Source: Thecamonas trahens ATCC 50062 (taxonomy: Eukaryota; Apusozoa; Apusomonadida; Apusomonadidae). Taken from it: a stretch of 64,000 nucleotides of DNA. The translations under genes were made by a program, and so were the position numbers. The first letter of the stretch is position 1. Every line of letters begins with the position of its first letter. The stretch spans positions 1 through 64,000 of the forward strand of contig NW_013657669.1 of assembly GCF_000142905.1 (NCBI RefSeq). Direction: 5' to 3'. Shown piece by piece: positions 56,074 through 64,000 of the stretch. Under the pieces are notes generated by a model, which ran no database searches, had not been told where the DNA came from, and saw only the letters and a list, made by a program, of their open reading frames with translations.

Positions 56074-59000
56074 ATGGGCAAGCTACTCGCCATCGTAGTG
56101 GTAGCTACCATACTGCTTTTGTTCTCGGGAACTGGTTTTGGTTCTTCTTGTCTCCTGCCTTCGATCCCTCCGCAGCGTGCCATTCTCTCCACCACCGCTC
56201 GAGGCGCCTGGTCGGCTGCCCCGGCTCTCCTCACTCCCGACGGTGACATGGATCTTCTGGTTGCCATCTCGGACGATCATCAAGTTGTGTACTTTCGTGA
56301 CATTGCTGTCACCGCCTCTCCGCTTTCGGTCCTTGTCACCGATGCACTCGGAAAACCTCGAGCTGTTGCCGCTGGCCTCATCGATGCCGATGACTTTGTC
56401 GATGTCGTTGTCGCCTCGCTCGACGAGGACGCTCTTGTGTGGATCGCCAACGACGGCTTCGGGGACTTTACCTCTTCACTGCTCAACGTCCTCTCTCCGG
56501 GCATCGCCAATATGCAGGGTCTTGCCATCCACGACATGGACGGTGATGGTGCCATCGACCTCGTCGGCGCCGGAGCCATCGGCCCAGCCGCCGTCCGCAT
56601 CTGGTACGCCGCATCGCCCGGCTCCTTCCCCGAGTCGACCTCCATCGAACTCGCCACTGGTTACGATGGCTCCAACTCGGTCGAGCTTGTTGATCTCACC
56701 CGCAACAACAGGGCTGATGTCCTCGTTGCCGCCCCACAGGCCAACACCGTCTTCTATGTCCCTCACATTGGAAACCGCACCTTTGCCCCACCGATCGTCG
56801 TCGCCAGCGACGTCGGCAACGCCGTCTGCACCCGTGCTGCCGATCTCACTGGAGATGGTGCTTCCGACGTTGTCGTCGCCGTCGCCGCCGAGGGTGCCGT
56901 CGTTTACTTTGTCAACAACGGCGCGGGCGGCTTTGACTCGGCTGCTCGCGTCACCATCGCCACAGACACTGCTCAGGTCTGGTGGATTGCTCTCGGCGAC
57001 ATCAACGCAGACGGCGCAGTTGACGTTGTCTCGGCCTCGGCTACCTCGGGCCTCATCGCCTGGCACGTCAACCTTGGCCGCGGCTCGTTTGCCGCCGGCT
57101 CACAAACCATCGACACATCGCTCACCAACGCCCGCTTCATCGGCCTCGAAGACCTCGATCGCGATGGTACGCCCGATGTCTTTGTCGCTGCAGACTCGGC
57201 GGCCACCGTCGCATGGTACGCCAACAACGGGTCAGCCGTCGCCGTTGCCGCCTCCTCCGTCACCATCACCACCGTCGCCAAGCGGGCAAAATCCATCGCC
57301 CTCGCAGACTTTAATCTCGACGGCACCGTCGACGCCGCCATCGCTTCCACCTCGGACGATCTCTTTGCCCTCTACCCGAACGCCGGCCACGGCTCTTTTG
57401 CCCTCGCCACCAAGACCAACGTCCTAACCTCGCTTGACGGGCCCATTGCCGTCGTCGCCGCCGACCTCAACGCCGACGGCCTGCCCGACATGATCTGCAT
57501 CGCCGGCGACGGGCTTGCTGTTGTCATGCTCAACAACCCGATCTCACCCGGCACCTTTGCCTCGTCGCCTGCTCTTCGCACAGATCTCTGCACTACCTGC
57601 CCCACCCCTCTCGCCGCAGCCGCTGGCGACCTCGACAGCGACGGCCATCTCGACGTAGTCCTCGCCACCTCGGGCAGCCCCTCGCTCCTTGCCTTTTACA
57701 ACACTGGAGGCAGCGCCAGCTTTCCAGCCGGCGCCATCGCACTCGCCACGGGCCTCGGTGCGGTCCAGGACCTGGTCATTGCAGACATCAACGGCGATGC
57801 CCGCACTGACATCGTCTACGTCTCGTCGTCGACGTCAACCATAGCCTATCTCCCGGGCATTGGAAACGGCTCCTTCGCTCCCATCCCCATCCCCATTGCC
57901 GCATCGGGCGTTTCCAACGTCCAAGCGCTGCAGCTTGCTGATCTCGACGCCAACGGTTCGCTCGACGTCATTGCCGCCCTTGGCTCTTCGATGGCGCTTG
58001 TCTGGATCCGCTCCACAAGCCCAGGCTCCTTTGCGCCTCCCGCCACGCTTGCCACCGGGGCAGCGTTCTCCTCGATTGCCGTAGGTGACATCAACCACGA
58101 CGGCGTGCTCGATGTGGTGTACGCGGCCCACAACTCAGACGAGGCTGGGTGGATCCGCGGGACTAGCCCGGGTGTCTTTGACCCCGCCCGTATCCCGTTT
58201 CCAGAGCCGGCGCCACTTGCCTCAGACGTCGTCATCGCCGACATCAACGCCGATGGCCTCCGCGACGTCGTCGTCTCCTCTGCCGAGGACTACACAGTCC
58301 GCGCCTTTATCGCAGCCGCCCACATGGGCTCCTCGCCTGCGCATCCGACCATCGACTACCCTCCCGCCCGCATCAGCCCGCGCCCTGTTTATGGCGCTGC
58401 CAGCTACGCGCATCTCAACACCCTCGCTGCCACGCTCCGCACCGCATCCACATGCTGGCCGCAGCGCGTACATGTCGCCGCCCAAGCACCGCAGCTCTCA
58501 GGCTGCTCAACTGCGGCCCTCATTCCCATCCCAGTCGCAGCCCGATGGACCATCGCTGCTCCACTGGACGCGCCACTCGCGATCGACTGCCACGGCGGCG
58601 TCCTCTTTGCCGTCCACGGCGAGCTCACCCTTGAGAACCTGGTCATCACCCGCACCGGATCAGGGACAGCGGCCGATGCCAGCTCTGGCTTGCTTGTTCA
58701 TGGCGGTCTTCTTACGCTCCGCAACGCGACCATCACCGACAGCACTGGGTCTAGTGATGGAGGCGCTGTTCGCATCTTGGCGTCAGGCTCTCTCATCGCC
58801 AGCTCCTCCACATTTGCCCGCAACACAGCAGCAGGCTCTGGAGGCGCGCTCGCGGTTGACGCACACGCAGATCGTGTGACGCTGAATGATGTGACCTTCG
58901 TCGACAACTTGGCCGGTCGCGATGGTGGCGCCGTTGTCGCTGCTGGTGGCTCCATTATCGCCACCAACGTTGTTGTCGCGGGCAACTCGGCAGCAGGCTC

Positions 59001-61557
59001 TGGTGGTGGTGTATGCGCCATAGGCAGCGGCGGGCCGCCATCGCTCACGATCACGTTCGCCGGGCATCTGTCAGCGATCCGAAGCAATGTCGCTGGCGGA
59101 TCTGGCGGCGGCCTGGCGGTATCTGGCGCCGCCAACCTGACCATGGCCGCCGGCCGCCTCGTGCTCAACGCTGCACGACTTGGCGGCGCCATTGCGGTCA
59201 CGCCGGCTCTCTACACGCTGCCGGCCTCGATGGCTCAGCTGGAGGGACTCACCGGAGGACCATGGCCGGCGCTCGCCATTGGCTCGGACGTTCTCATCGG
59301 CTCGCACACCGCCGACTACGGCGGGCTCATCTTCGCCTGCGTACCGGGTTCGGCTCTGCCACGGCTCGCATTCTCGGCGATCGACGGCGACGCGCAGATT
59401 ACAGCCGCCGTCGGTGGTGGGTATGGATACGTTTGCCCGGACACGGGGCTAGCGTCGGCGATGACGGCCGACGCGCCAACGAGCACGGTGTTCGCAGCGG
59501 ATGGCTACGGCTCGCTGGTCGCCTCGCCGCCGATGACGGTGTCAGTCGCCGAGGCGTCGCTGCCGGCGGTTGCTGTTTCGGCACGGTCGTTCGGCGGCGG
59601 CACGATCGTCGCTTATGATGCGCTTGGCACGGCCGTGGTCGATCCCAGCCTGAAGGCGAAGCTTGCGGTTGTGGACACAGGTGTGCTTCGTGGCGCCGAG
59701 CTCGGTATCGCTCTAGACGGACAGGGTGGGACTGGGAGCTTGGCGGGGATCAGCCTCGGGCTCCCGCGGAGTGCCTTTGCGGCTGGCACCACAGTCAGCG
59801 GTGTGGTCGACATTGCGCTAGGCAGAGCGGTGGGCTCTCTGACTATCGAGATCAGCGCGTGCCCACCGGGCGAGGGCCGAGTCTCGGGCACAAACGATGT
59901 ACTGGCGTGTGACGTGTGCGAGCCGGGCCTGTTTTCTCGAACGACATCGACCGAGCCGTGCGATGTTGTGCCCGATTGCGCGGCAAATCGCGTCCGGGGC
60001 GCGAGCGGCAGCAACGCCACGGTCGCGGCTTGCGTGTGCATGCCTGGCTTTTACAATCTCGCCCGAGATGAGGCTGGGGCGTGCTTGGCATGTCCAGAAG
60101 GCGCCGTTTGTGCCGGCGGCGACGCGCAGCCGCTAGCGGCAACGGGCTGGTTCCCATCCGAGCAGCCGGAAGTGTTCCTAGCATGCCCGGTAGCAAGTGC
60201 ATGTACCGGCGACGGCACCTGTCAGGCCGGTTACACGTCGCGGCTTTGCGCCGAGTGCGCGCGAGGATACTATCGGCTCGGCTCACGGTGCCTTCGATGC
60301 CGTGCTGGGGCGAACAGTGCCGTCGTAGTGGCACTGGTAGTCGGATGCCTGGCAGCGATAGCGATGATGCTAGGCTTCAACCTCTCGACCTCGCTGCACT
60401 ACAAGTTTGCGTCCGTCATGATCGGCTTTAACGCGCTGCAGATTGCAGCGCTGTACGGACGGCTGGATCTGGAATGGGGCGAGGTGGCTCGTGCGGTCTT
60501 CTCGTTTGCCTCTTCGCTCAACATCAACTTTGAGCTGACCTCGCCCGAATGCGCGGCGTCTGCAAATGCCGATGTCTGGGTCCTCAAGTGGGCGCTCGCG
60601 CTTGCGCTTCCGATCTTTGCGGCGCTTGCACTCGGCGCGGTCACGTGCTGCATCTTTGTGCCGATGCTGGCGTATGGGCTGCTGGACAATTTTGCCGCCT
60701 TTGAGGGCACCAACTGGAGCATGCTGCGATGGGCGGCGGGCCGGACGTGGTTCCAGATCCTGGTCCTCATCTACATGCCGCTCTGCTCGGCGGCGCTCTC
60801 GGTCTTTGGCTGTGAGCAGGCGAGGGACGGGCGATGGATCCTAGCCGCGGATCCGGCGCGAAGCTGTTACACAGCATCGTGGATGGGGCTTGCGGCCGTC
60901 GGCGGCAGCGCGGTGGGCGTGTATGCGCTTGGCGTCCCGATTTCAGTGTGGTACTTTCTCCGCAACCGGCGGCGAGTTCTCGACCGCGCCATCTTCTCGC
61001 TGCGCTACGCCTTTCTGGTGGCGCGATTCGAGAGCCGATGGTGGTGGTTCGAGGTGGTGATCATGGCGCGCAAGGTCGGTGTCGTCGCCGCCTTTACCTT
61101 TGTAGCCGGCGATGTCAACAAGGCGCACCTCGGCGCTCTGCTGCTGTTTGTGGCGACCGTCCATCTTGCCGCGGCTCGGCCATATGGCGAAGAGCTGCAC
61201 AACCGGATTGCCATCGGCGCAATGAGTGGCGCGTTTGTTGTCTTGTTTGCCGGCACAGGCGGCGAAGCAACGATGCGGACCGCGGGCGTCCTCGGCGGGC
61301 TGGCAATCTGTCTCGGCGTCATTGTCCTCGGCGTGGCTCTGGATCTTCGACGGATGGCAGCCGACGAGAAGGACGCGGATGCCGAGTTCTACTCTCCCGG
61401 TATGGTCCGCATGGACTCGGGCGAGGCCATTGTCATCCAGTCGCCGCGATCGTCGATCGCTGACGTCGAGCTCACCACTATGGTCGACGATGAGTGCTCG
61501 GATCACACCCGGGGCTCGCTCCTCGGGCCGCCATCTCCGATCAACACCATCGTGTAA
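56074..61557 (+). CDS. FG-GAP / beta-helix / Cys-rich multi-pass membrane receptor-like protein
   Basis: Predicted 1,827 residues from ATG 56074, which gives a signal peptide (MGKLLAIVVVATILLLFSGT). The open frame extends 37 codons further upstream without a better start. Residues ~45-760 are FG-GAP/VCBS-type repeats, each with a calcium-loop-like DxDxDG (for example DMDGDGAIDLVGAG, DINADGAVDVVSAS), probably a beta-propeller. Residues ~840-1110 are parallel-beta-helix repeats (SDGGAVRI, GRDGGAVVAAGGSI). A Cys-rich block lies at ~1262-1410 (CPPGEGRVSG, CPEGAVCAGG, CQAGYTSRLCAECARGYYRL), then seven to nine hydrophobic segments (~1415-1750) and a short acidic cytoplasmic tail. The C-terminal half parallels the receptor at 29341-35751. 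Role inferred: surface sensing or adhesion. No intron is needed. Confidence 0.85.
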   Translation: MGKLLAIVVVATILLLFSGTGFGSSCLLPSIPPQRAILSTTARGAWSAAPALLTPDGDMDLLVAISDDHQVVYFRDIAVTASPLSVLVTDALGKPRAVAAGLIDADDFVDVVVASLDEDALVWIANDGFGDFTSSLLNVLSPGIANMQGLAIHDMDGDGAIDLVGAGAIGPAAVRIWYAASPGSFPESTSIELATGYDGSNSVELVDLTRNNRADVLVAAPQANTVFYVPHIGNRTFAPPIVVASDVGNAVCTRAADLTGDGASDVVVAVAAEGAVVYFVNNGAGGFDSAARVTIATDTAQVWWIALGDINADGAVDVVSASATSGLIAWHVNLGRGSFAAGSQTIDTSLTNARFIGLEDLDRDGTPDVFVAADSAATVAWYANNGSAVAVAASSVTITTVAKRAKSIALADFNLDGTVDAAIASTSDDLFALYPNAGHGSFALATKTNVLTSLDGPIAVVAADLNADGLPDMICIAGDGLAVVMLNNPISPGTFASSPALRTDLCTTCPTPLAAAAGDLDSDGHLDVVLATSGSPSLLAFYNTGGSASFPAGAIALATGLGAVQDLVIADINGDARTDIVYVSSSTSTIAYLPGIGNGSFAPIPIPIAASGVSNVQALQLADLDANGSLDVIAALGSSMALVWIRSTSPGSFAPPATLATGAAFSSIAVGDINHDGVLDVVYAAHNSDEAGWIRGTSPGVFDPARIPFPEPAPLASDVVIADINADGLRDVVVSSAEDYTVRAFIAAAHMGSSPAHPTIDYPPARISPRPVYGAASYAHLNTLAATLRTASTCWPQRVHVAAQAPQLSGCSTAALIPIPVAARWTIAAPLDAPLAIDCHGGVLFAVHGELTLENLVITRTGSGTAADASSGLLVHGGLLTLRNATITDSTGSSDGGAVRILASGSLIASSSTFARNTAAGSGGALAVDAHADRVTLNDVTFVDNLAGRDGGAVVAAGGSIIATNVVVAGNSAAGSGGGVCAIGSGGPPSLTITFAGHLSAIRSNVAGGSGGGLAVSGAANLTMAAGRLVLNAARLGGAIAVTPALYTLPASMAQLEGLTGGPWPALAIGSDVLIGSHTADYGGLIFACVPGSALPRLAFSAIDGDAQITAAVGGGYGYVCPDTGLASAMTADAPTSTVFAADGYGSLVASPPMTVSVAEASLPAVAVSARSFGGGTIVAYDALGTAVVDPSLKAKLAVVDTGVLRGAELGIALDGQGGTGSLAGISLGLPRSAFAAGTTVSGVVDIALGRAVGSLTIEISACPPGEGRVSGTNDVLACDVCEPGLFSRTTSTEPCDVVPDCAANRVRGASGSNATVAACVCMPGFYNLARDEAGACLACPEGAVCAGGDAQPLAATGWFPSEQPEVFLACPVASACTGDGTCQAGYTSRLCAECARGYYRLGSRCLRCRAGANSAVVVALVVGCLAAIAMMLGFNLSTSLHYKFASVMIGFNALQIAALYGRLDLEWGEVARAVFSFASSLNINFELTSPECAASANADVWVLKWALALALPIFAALALGAVTCCIFVPMLAYGLLDNFAAFEGTNWSMLRWAAGRTWFQILVLIYMPLCSAALSVFGCEQARDGRWILAADPARSCYTASWMGLAAVGGSAVGVYALGVPISVWYFLRNRRRVLDRAIFSLRYAFLVARFESRWWWFEVVIMARKVGVVAAFTFVAGDVNKAHLGALLLFVATVHLAAARPYGEELHNRIAIGAMSGAFVVLFAGTGGEATMRTAGVLGGLAICLGVIVLGVALDLRRMAADEKDADAEFYSPGMVRMDSGEAIVIQSPRSSIADVELTTMVDDECSDHTRGSLLGPPSPINTIV

Positions 61558-61629
61558 CCGAGTAACACTAACTGCGGGGCTCTGTGTACGGGAGTGGTCT
61601 TCAATGTGCGTCGGGTACATGTACCTCGC

Positions 61630-62366
61630 TCAAGCGTTGATCTTCTTCTGCTGAACCTCCTGCGGCATGTTCTGCATCTGCTGAAGCTTCTGGGCGGCCA
61701 GCTGCATCTGGTAAGCCTTCTGGTTGAGCTTGGCAACCTTCTTCTGCGCAGCCTGGACCACACCCTCCTTTGCGGTGATAGCGCCATCGAGGCGACCCAT
61801 CTCTGCGGTGATGTACTCGAGCCGCTTCTCGACGTTCTGCTTTGCCTCATCGACATCCTGCAGCACCAGTGCAGGACCGATGAGCTTGAACACCCTCGCG
61901 TCATCATCCAGCAGATCAAACTCCTCCTTGACCATGGTGTTCTCGTTGAGCCGAGCCGCGTAGCCCGCCCGTGACTGAACGAGCTTGTTGAGCTCTAGCA
62001 CCGTCACCCATACACCAACCACGCCCAATTCAGAGCCCACCACAGAGTAAGTAAGCCAATGACCTGGTAACTCGTCCACCAGCAAAGCCCAGCTCCCCAC
62101 CACTCGCTTTCACCCTGCCGACTGTGGCGCCCCGCCCGCTCTGCCGCCCCCCGCCCGCGCTCCCCGCCCCCCCATCCCACCCCCACCGCCACCTAGCGGG
62201 GGCACAAGAGGAGGAAGGAAGAGGTGTTGAGGTTGGAAAATGGAGCAAGGGCATGGAGAACAAGTTGGAGAAGGTACGTACCCACTTGTGCGGTCTGCTC
62301 CTCGTGCATGGCGCTCTCAATGTCTGCAGAAAGTTGGTTCAGCTGCTCGGGTGTCAGGCCGGACAT
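61630..62366 (-). CDS. PFDN6: Prefoldin subunit 6
   Basis: Exon 1 is 62366-62282 (MSGLTPEQLNQLSADIESAM to AQV). The intron 62281-61995 starts GTACGTACC and ends GCTAG. Exon 2 is 61994-61630. Phase-1 splicing gives TAQVELNKLVQSRAGYAARL, the expected first helix, then LNENTMVKEEFDLLDDDA, VFKLIGPALVLQDVDEAKQN and the second helix. The product is 149 residues, ~20 more than animal orthologues because of a Gln/Met-rich C-terminus. The beta-type prefoldin fold (two long coiled-coil helices with a short hairpin, KLIGPxLV signature) is clear. Role: part of the heterohexamer that hands unfolded actin and tubulin to the CCT chaperonin. Stop-to-stop distance to the upstream convergent gene is 72 bp. Confidence 0.92.
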
Positions 62367-62978
62367 GGTGCTGGGGGAGGAAAGGGGGGTCAAGTGGTCG
62401 ACTGCGTCACCGGTTGCCATGGCGCTGGCATTGTCATCACCACACCGATGGAGACACCGACTCCAAACCAATGGTCAGATGCAGTTGCAAATACAGATTA
62501 TGTTGGATAGCTGTGGTGGGCTTTGGCCAGACCGCCCCTGTCTGCCCGCCTCCGCCCCTGCCCCTGATCCTTGTGCGCACAGCAGGCAGGGGGGAGGCGG
62601 CGATCAAGGGCGATCGAGGGCGATCAAGCTCGTAGCAGTGTGCCCGAGGCAAAAGCTGACCCTCTCGGATGGTTGGTGAAGAGTAAACTTCCGCACTGGG
62701 TGAGTGTGGCGAGCAAGAGCGGGTGATCATGACCAACCACGACTGATCATGACCGACCATGACCGATGAAGGGCGATCAAGATCAATGAATGGCTATCAA
62801 GGCCATATCAGGAACACGTCCGTGAAGAAACTCTCCCCTTTCCACAGGTTGGCGATGGCTGCCGTCTGTTTAGCACTCGGCCGATGCTGGCGGTGTGTGG
62901 GTGTGGCTCCATCACGACTCAACTCGCTCAGAGGCAGCAAGTCGCTCATATCCCACCTCCACCCCACCACCCTCCGCC
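62367..62978. promoter_or_regulatory. Divergent intergenic region
   Basis: 612 bp between the prefoldin 6 start (minus) and the LpxC start (plus). It contains short repeats of GGCGATCAAG/GATCAAGG type near 62600-62640 and ATGACC-type repeats near 62725-62770. No gene was found. An open frame runs into the LpxC start from 62895 but begins without an ATG. Confidence 0.4.
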
Positions 62979-63896
62979 ATGCACACTCTTGCACGCAGAG
63001 TTGTTGTATCTGGTATTGGTCTACACTCGGGGCGCCCGGCGAGTGTCTCCCTTGCTCCGCTTCCTCACCACTCCCCTCATCCACATCTTGTGACTGCTCA
63101 GCTCAATGGCGTCATGACTCCGCTGGCGCCTGCCTTGGTCTCAGAGACTACTCTGGCGACAACCTTGTCCATCGGTCGGTGCTCTGTGGCCACGGTTGAG
63201 CATATGATGTCAGCTCTGGTAGGCTCCGGCATCGATGCTGCGATCATCGAGATTGAGGCCAATCAAGGTGCCGATACGGTGGAGATGCCCATTCTCGACG
63301 GGTCAGCGTCCGAGTGGGTGCAGGCTATCGCCTCGTGCGGCCGCGCCGAGCTTAGCGGCGACACCTCGTCAGCAACCTGCGCGCTGCTCGCGCCTCTCGA
63401 TCGCCCGCTGAGGGTTGACGATCCTAAGGGTACCAACGGCTTCATCGCATATAGCCCGGGAGCAGCGGCCGATCCGGACGTGTGCTCGCTGGACGTCTCG
63501 GTCGTCTATCCCGCACTCGGCAAGCAGCAGCTCTGCTGGGATTTTGATCCGTGGACAGAGGCTGGACGTGCGGCATACGCCGCAGACATCGCCCCGGCCC
63601 GCACATTCACCTTTGAGAGCGAGCTCGACGCACTGCGCGCCGCTGGACTCGCCGCCGGCGGCTCGCTGCACAATGCGCTCGTCTACACCGCGTCTGGTGC
63701 GCTGTATTCTGACCAGAGTCGCGACATGCTGCGTTTTCCCGACGACGAGGCCGTCCGCCACAAGACGCTTGACCTCATCGGCGACCTCACCCTCGCACCT
63801 GCCGCCTTTCATCGCCTCCGCGGCGGAGTCGTCGTCGCCCACAAGCCCGGCCACGCTCTCAACGTTGCATTTGCCGCCGCCCTCGCCGCTCTCTAG
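62979..63896 (+). CDS. LPXC: UDP-3-O-acyl-N-acetylglucosamine deacetylase (LpxC)
   Basis: A single exon of 305 residues from ATG 62979 (CGCCATGC). Every hallmark of LpxC is present: RVVVSGIGLHSG near the start; CSVATVEHMMSALVGSGID with the catalytic Glu74 and zinc-binding His75; MPILDGSASEWV; ARTFTFESELDALRAAGL followed by GGSLHNALV; RHKTLDLIGDL with zinc ligands His261 and Asp265; and GHALN with His292. Length matches bacterial LpxC (~305). Reaction: zinc-dependent removal of the N-acetyl group in the committed step of lipid A synthesis. Plants also have the enzyme in mitochondria, so a eukaryotic copy is not unique; a targeting presequence is short or absent. No other lipid A gene is in the window. 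Codon use is like its neighbours and the ends are eukaryotic, so contamination is unlikely. Confidence 0.92.
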   Translation: MHTLARRVVVSGIGLHSGRPASVSLAPLPHHSPHPHLVTAQLNGVMTPLAPALVSETTLATTLSIGRCSVATVEHMMSALVGSGIDAAIIEIEANQGADTVEMPILDGSASEWVQAIASCGRAELSGDTSSATCALLAPLDRPLRVDDPKGTNGFIAYSPGAAADPDVCSLDVSVVYPALGKQQLCWDFDPWTEAGRAAYAADIAPARTFTFESELDALRAAGLAAGGSLHNALVYTASGALYSDQSRDMLRFPDDEAVRHKTLDLIGDLTLAPAAFHRLRGGVVVAHKPGHALNVAFAAALAAL

Positions 63897-63977
63897 CCCG
63901 CGCATCAGCGTGCAAACGAATGGCACTTGCGTCTACAGATGCACTTGTCCTTGTCTTTTCTTGTCACACTTGTGGCA

Positions 63978-64000
63978 ATGAGCGAGTTCGAGGAAGTGGT
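63978..64000 (+). CDS. Possible start of a further gene, cut by the window end
   Basis: Eighty-one bases after the LpxC stop, an ATG in the context GGCAATGAGC begins MSEFEEV and runs off the window. Spacing and the charged N-terminus resemble other genes here, but only seven codons are visible. Confidence 0.3.

Noticed and set aside
1-64000. CRISPR arrays, rRNA, tRNA and insertion sequences
   Set aside because: No spaced palindromic repeats, conserved RNA cores or transposase motifs were seen. The tandem arrays present have no unique spacers.

Overview
The window looks like nuclear DNA of a compact, GC-rich unicellular eukaryote. There are about 25 protein genes on both strands. Most have a single exon; the rest carry one short GT-AG intron (about 80-290 bp). 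Start codons sit in C/A-rich contexts, and many intergenic gaps are under 100 bp. Gene content is plainly eukaryotic (GINS Sld5, TIPIN/Swi3, GPN1, RNA polymerase I subunit RPA43, POT1, prefoldin 6, RBR ligase, TBC and CAP-Gly proteins). A giant TPR/PAS multi-membrane-pass protein and a membrane hybrid histidine kinase point to an apusomonad-like protist such as Thecamonas. That assignment is inference. I saw no rRNA, tRNA, CRISPR array or complete transposon.

Layout. 0.9-7.9 kb (-): giant TmcB-like TPR/PAS membrane protein. 8.4-11.3 kb (+): hybrid histidine kinase. 11.4-14 kb (+): a DeSI/PPPDE-PUL gene with a broken reading frame, then a TBC Rab-GAP. 14-18 kb: ankyrin membrane protein (-), a possible C1orf74-like gene (+) and a Lys-tailed gene (-). 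18-25.4 kb (+): CAP-Gly/PH-like protein, long ankyrin protein, METTL21-type methyltransferase. 25.5-37.2 kb (-): DNase II, a zinc-knuckle/PIN-like gene split over two frames, a LamG/Cys-rich/multi-TM receptor split over four consecutive segments, and a D-glutamate cyclase. 37.9-50.2 kb: TIPIN/Swi3 (+), RBR ligase (-), TSNAXIP1_N coiled-coil protein (+), Sld5 (+) followed by a recent 644-bp tandem duplication, GPN1 (+), mitochondrial uL4 (+), RPA43 (-). 50.9-64 kb: an orphan gene, POT1 (+), a repeat-rich gap, a DoxX-like membrane protein (+), an FG-GAP/beta-helix/multi-TM receptor (+), prefoldin 6 (-) and LpxC (+).

How the genes relate. No operons are expected. Several convergent pairs leave only 21-33 bp between stop codons, so their 3' ends must overlap. 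Two large receptors (about 29.3-35.8 kb and 56.1-61.6 kb) share a Cys-rich plus multi-membrane-pass C-terminal module but have different ectodomains. The most notable items are a catalytically complete LpxC, a POT1 with a long N-terminal extension and a C-terminal zinc ribbon, the 644-bp duplication that copied the end of Sld5, a 93-bp in-frame repeat inside TIPIN, and a set of same-direction single-base frame breaks. Two of those breaks lie exactly in 5-base G runs, which suggests consensus error rather than true decay.
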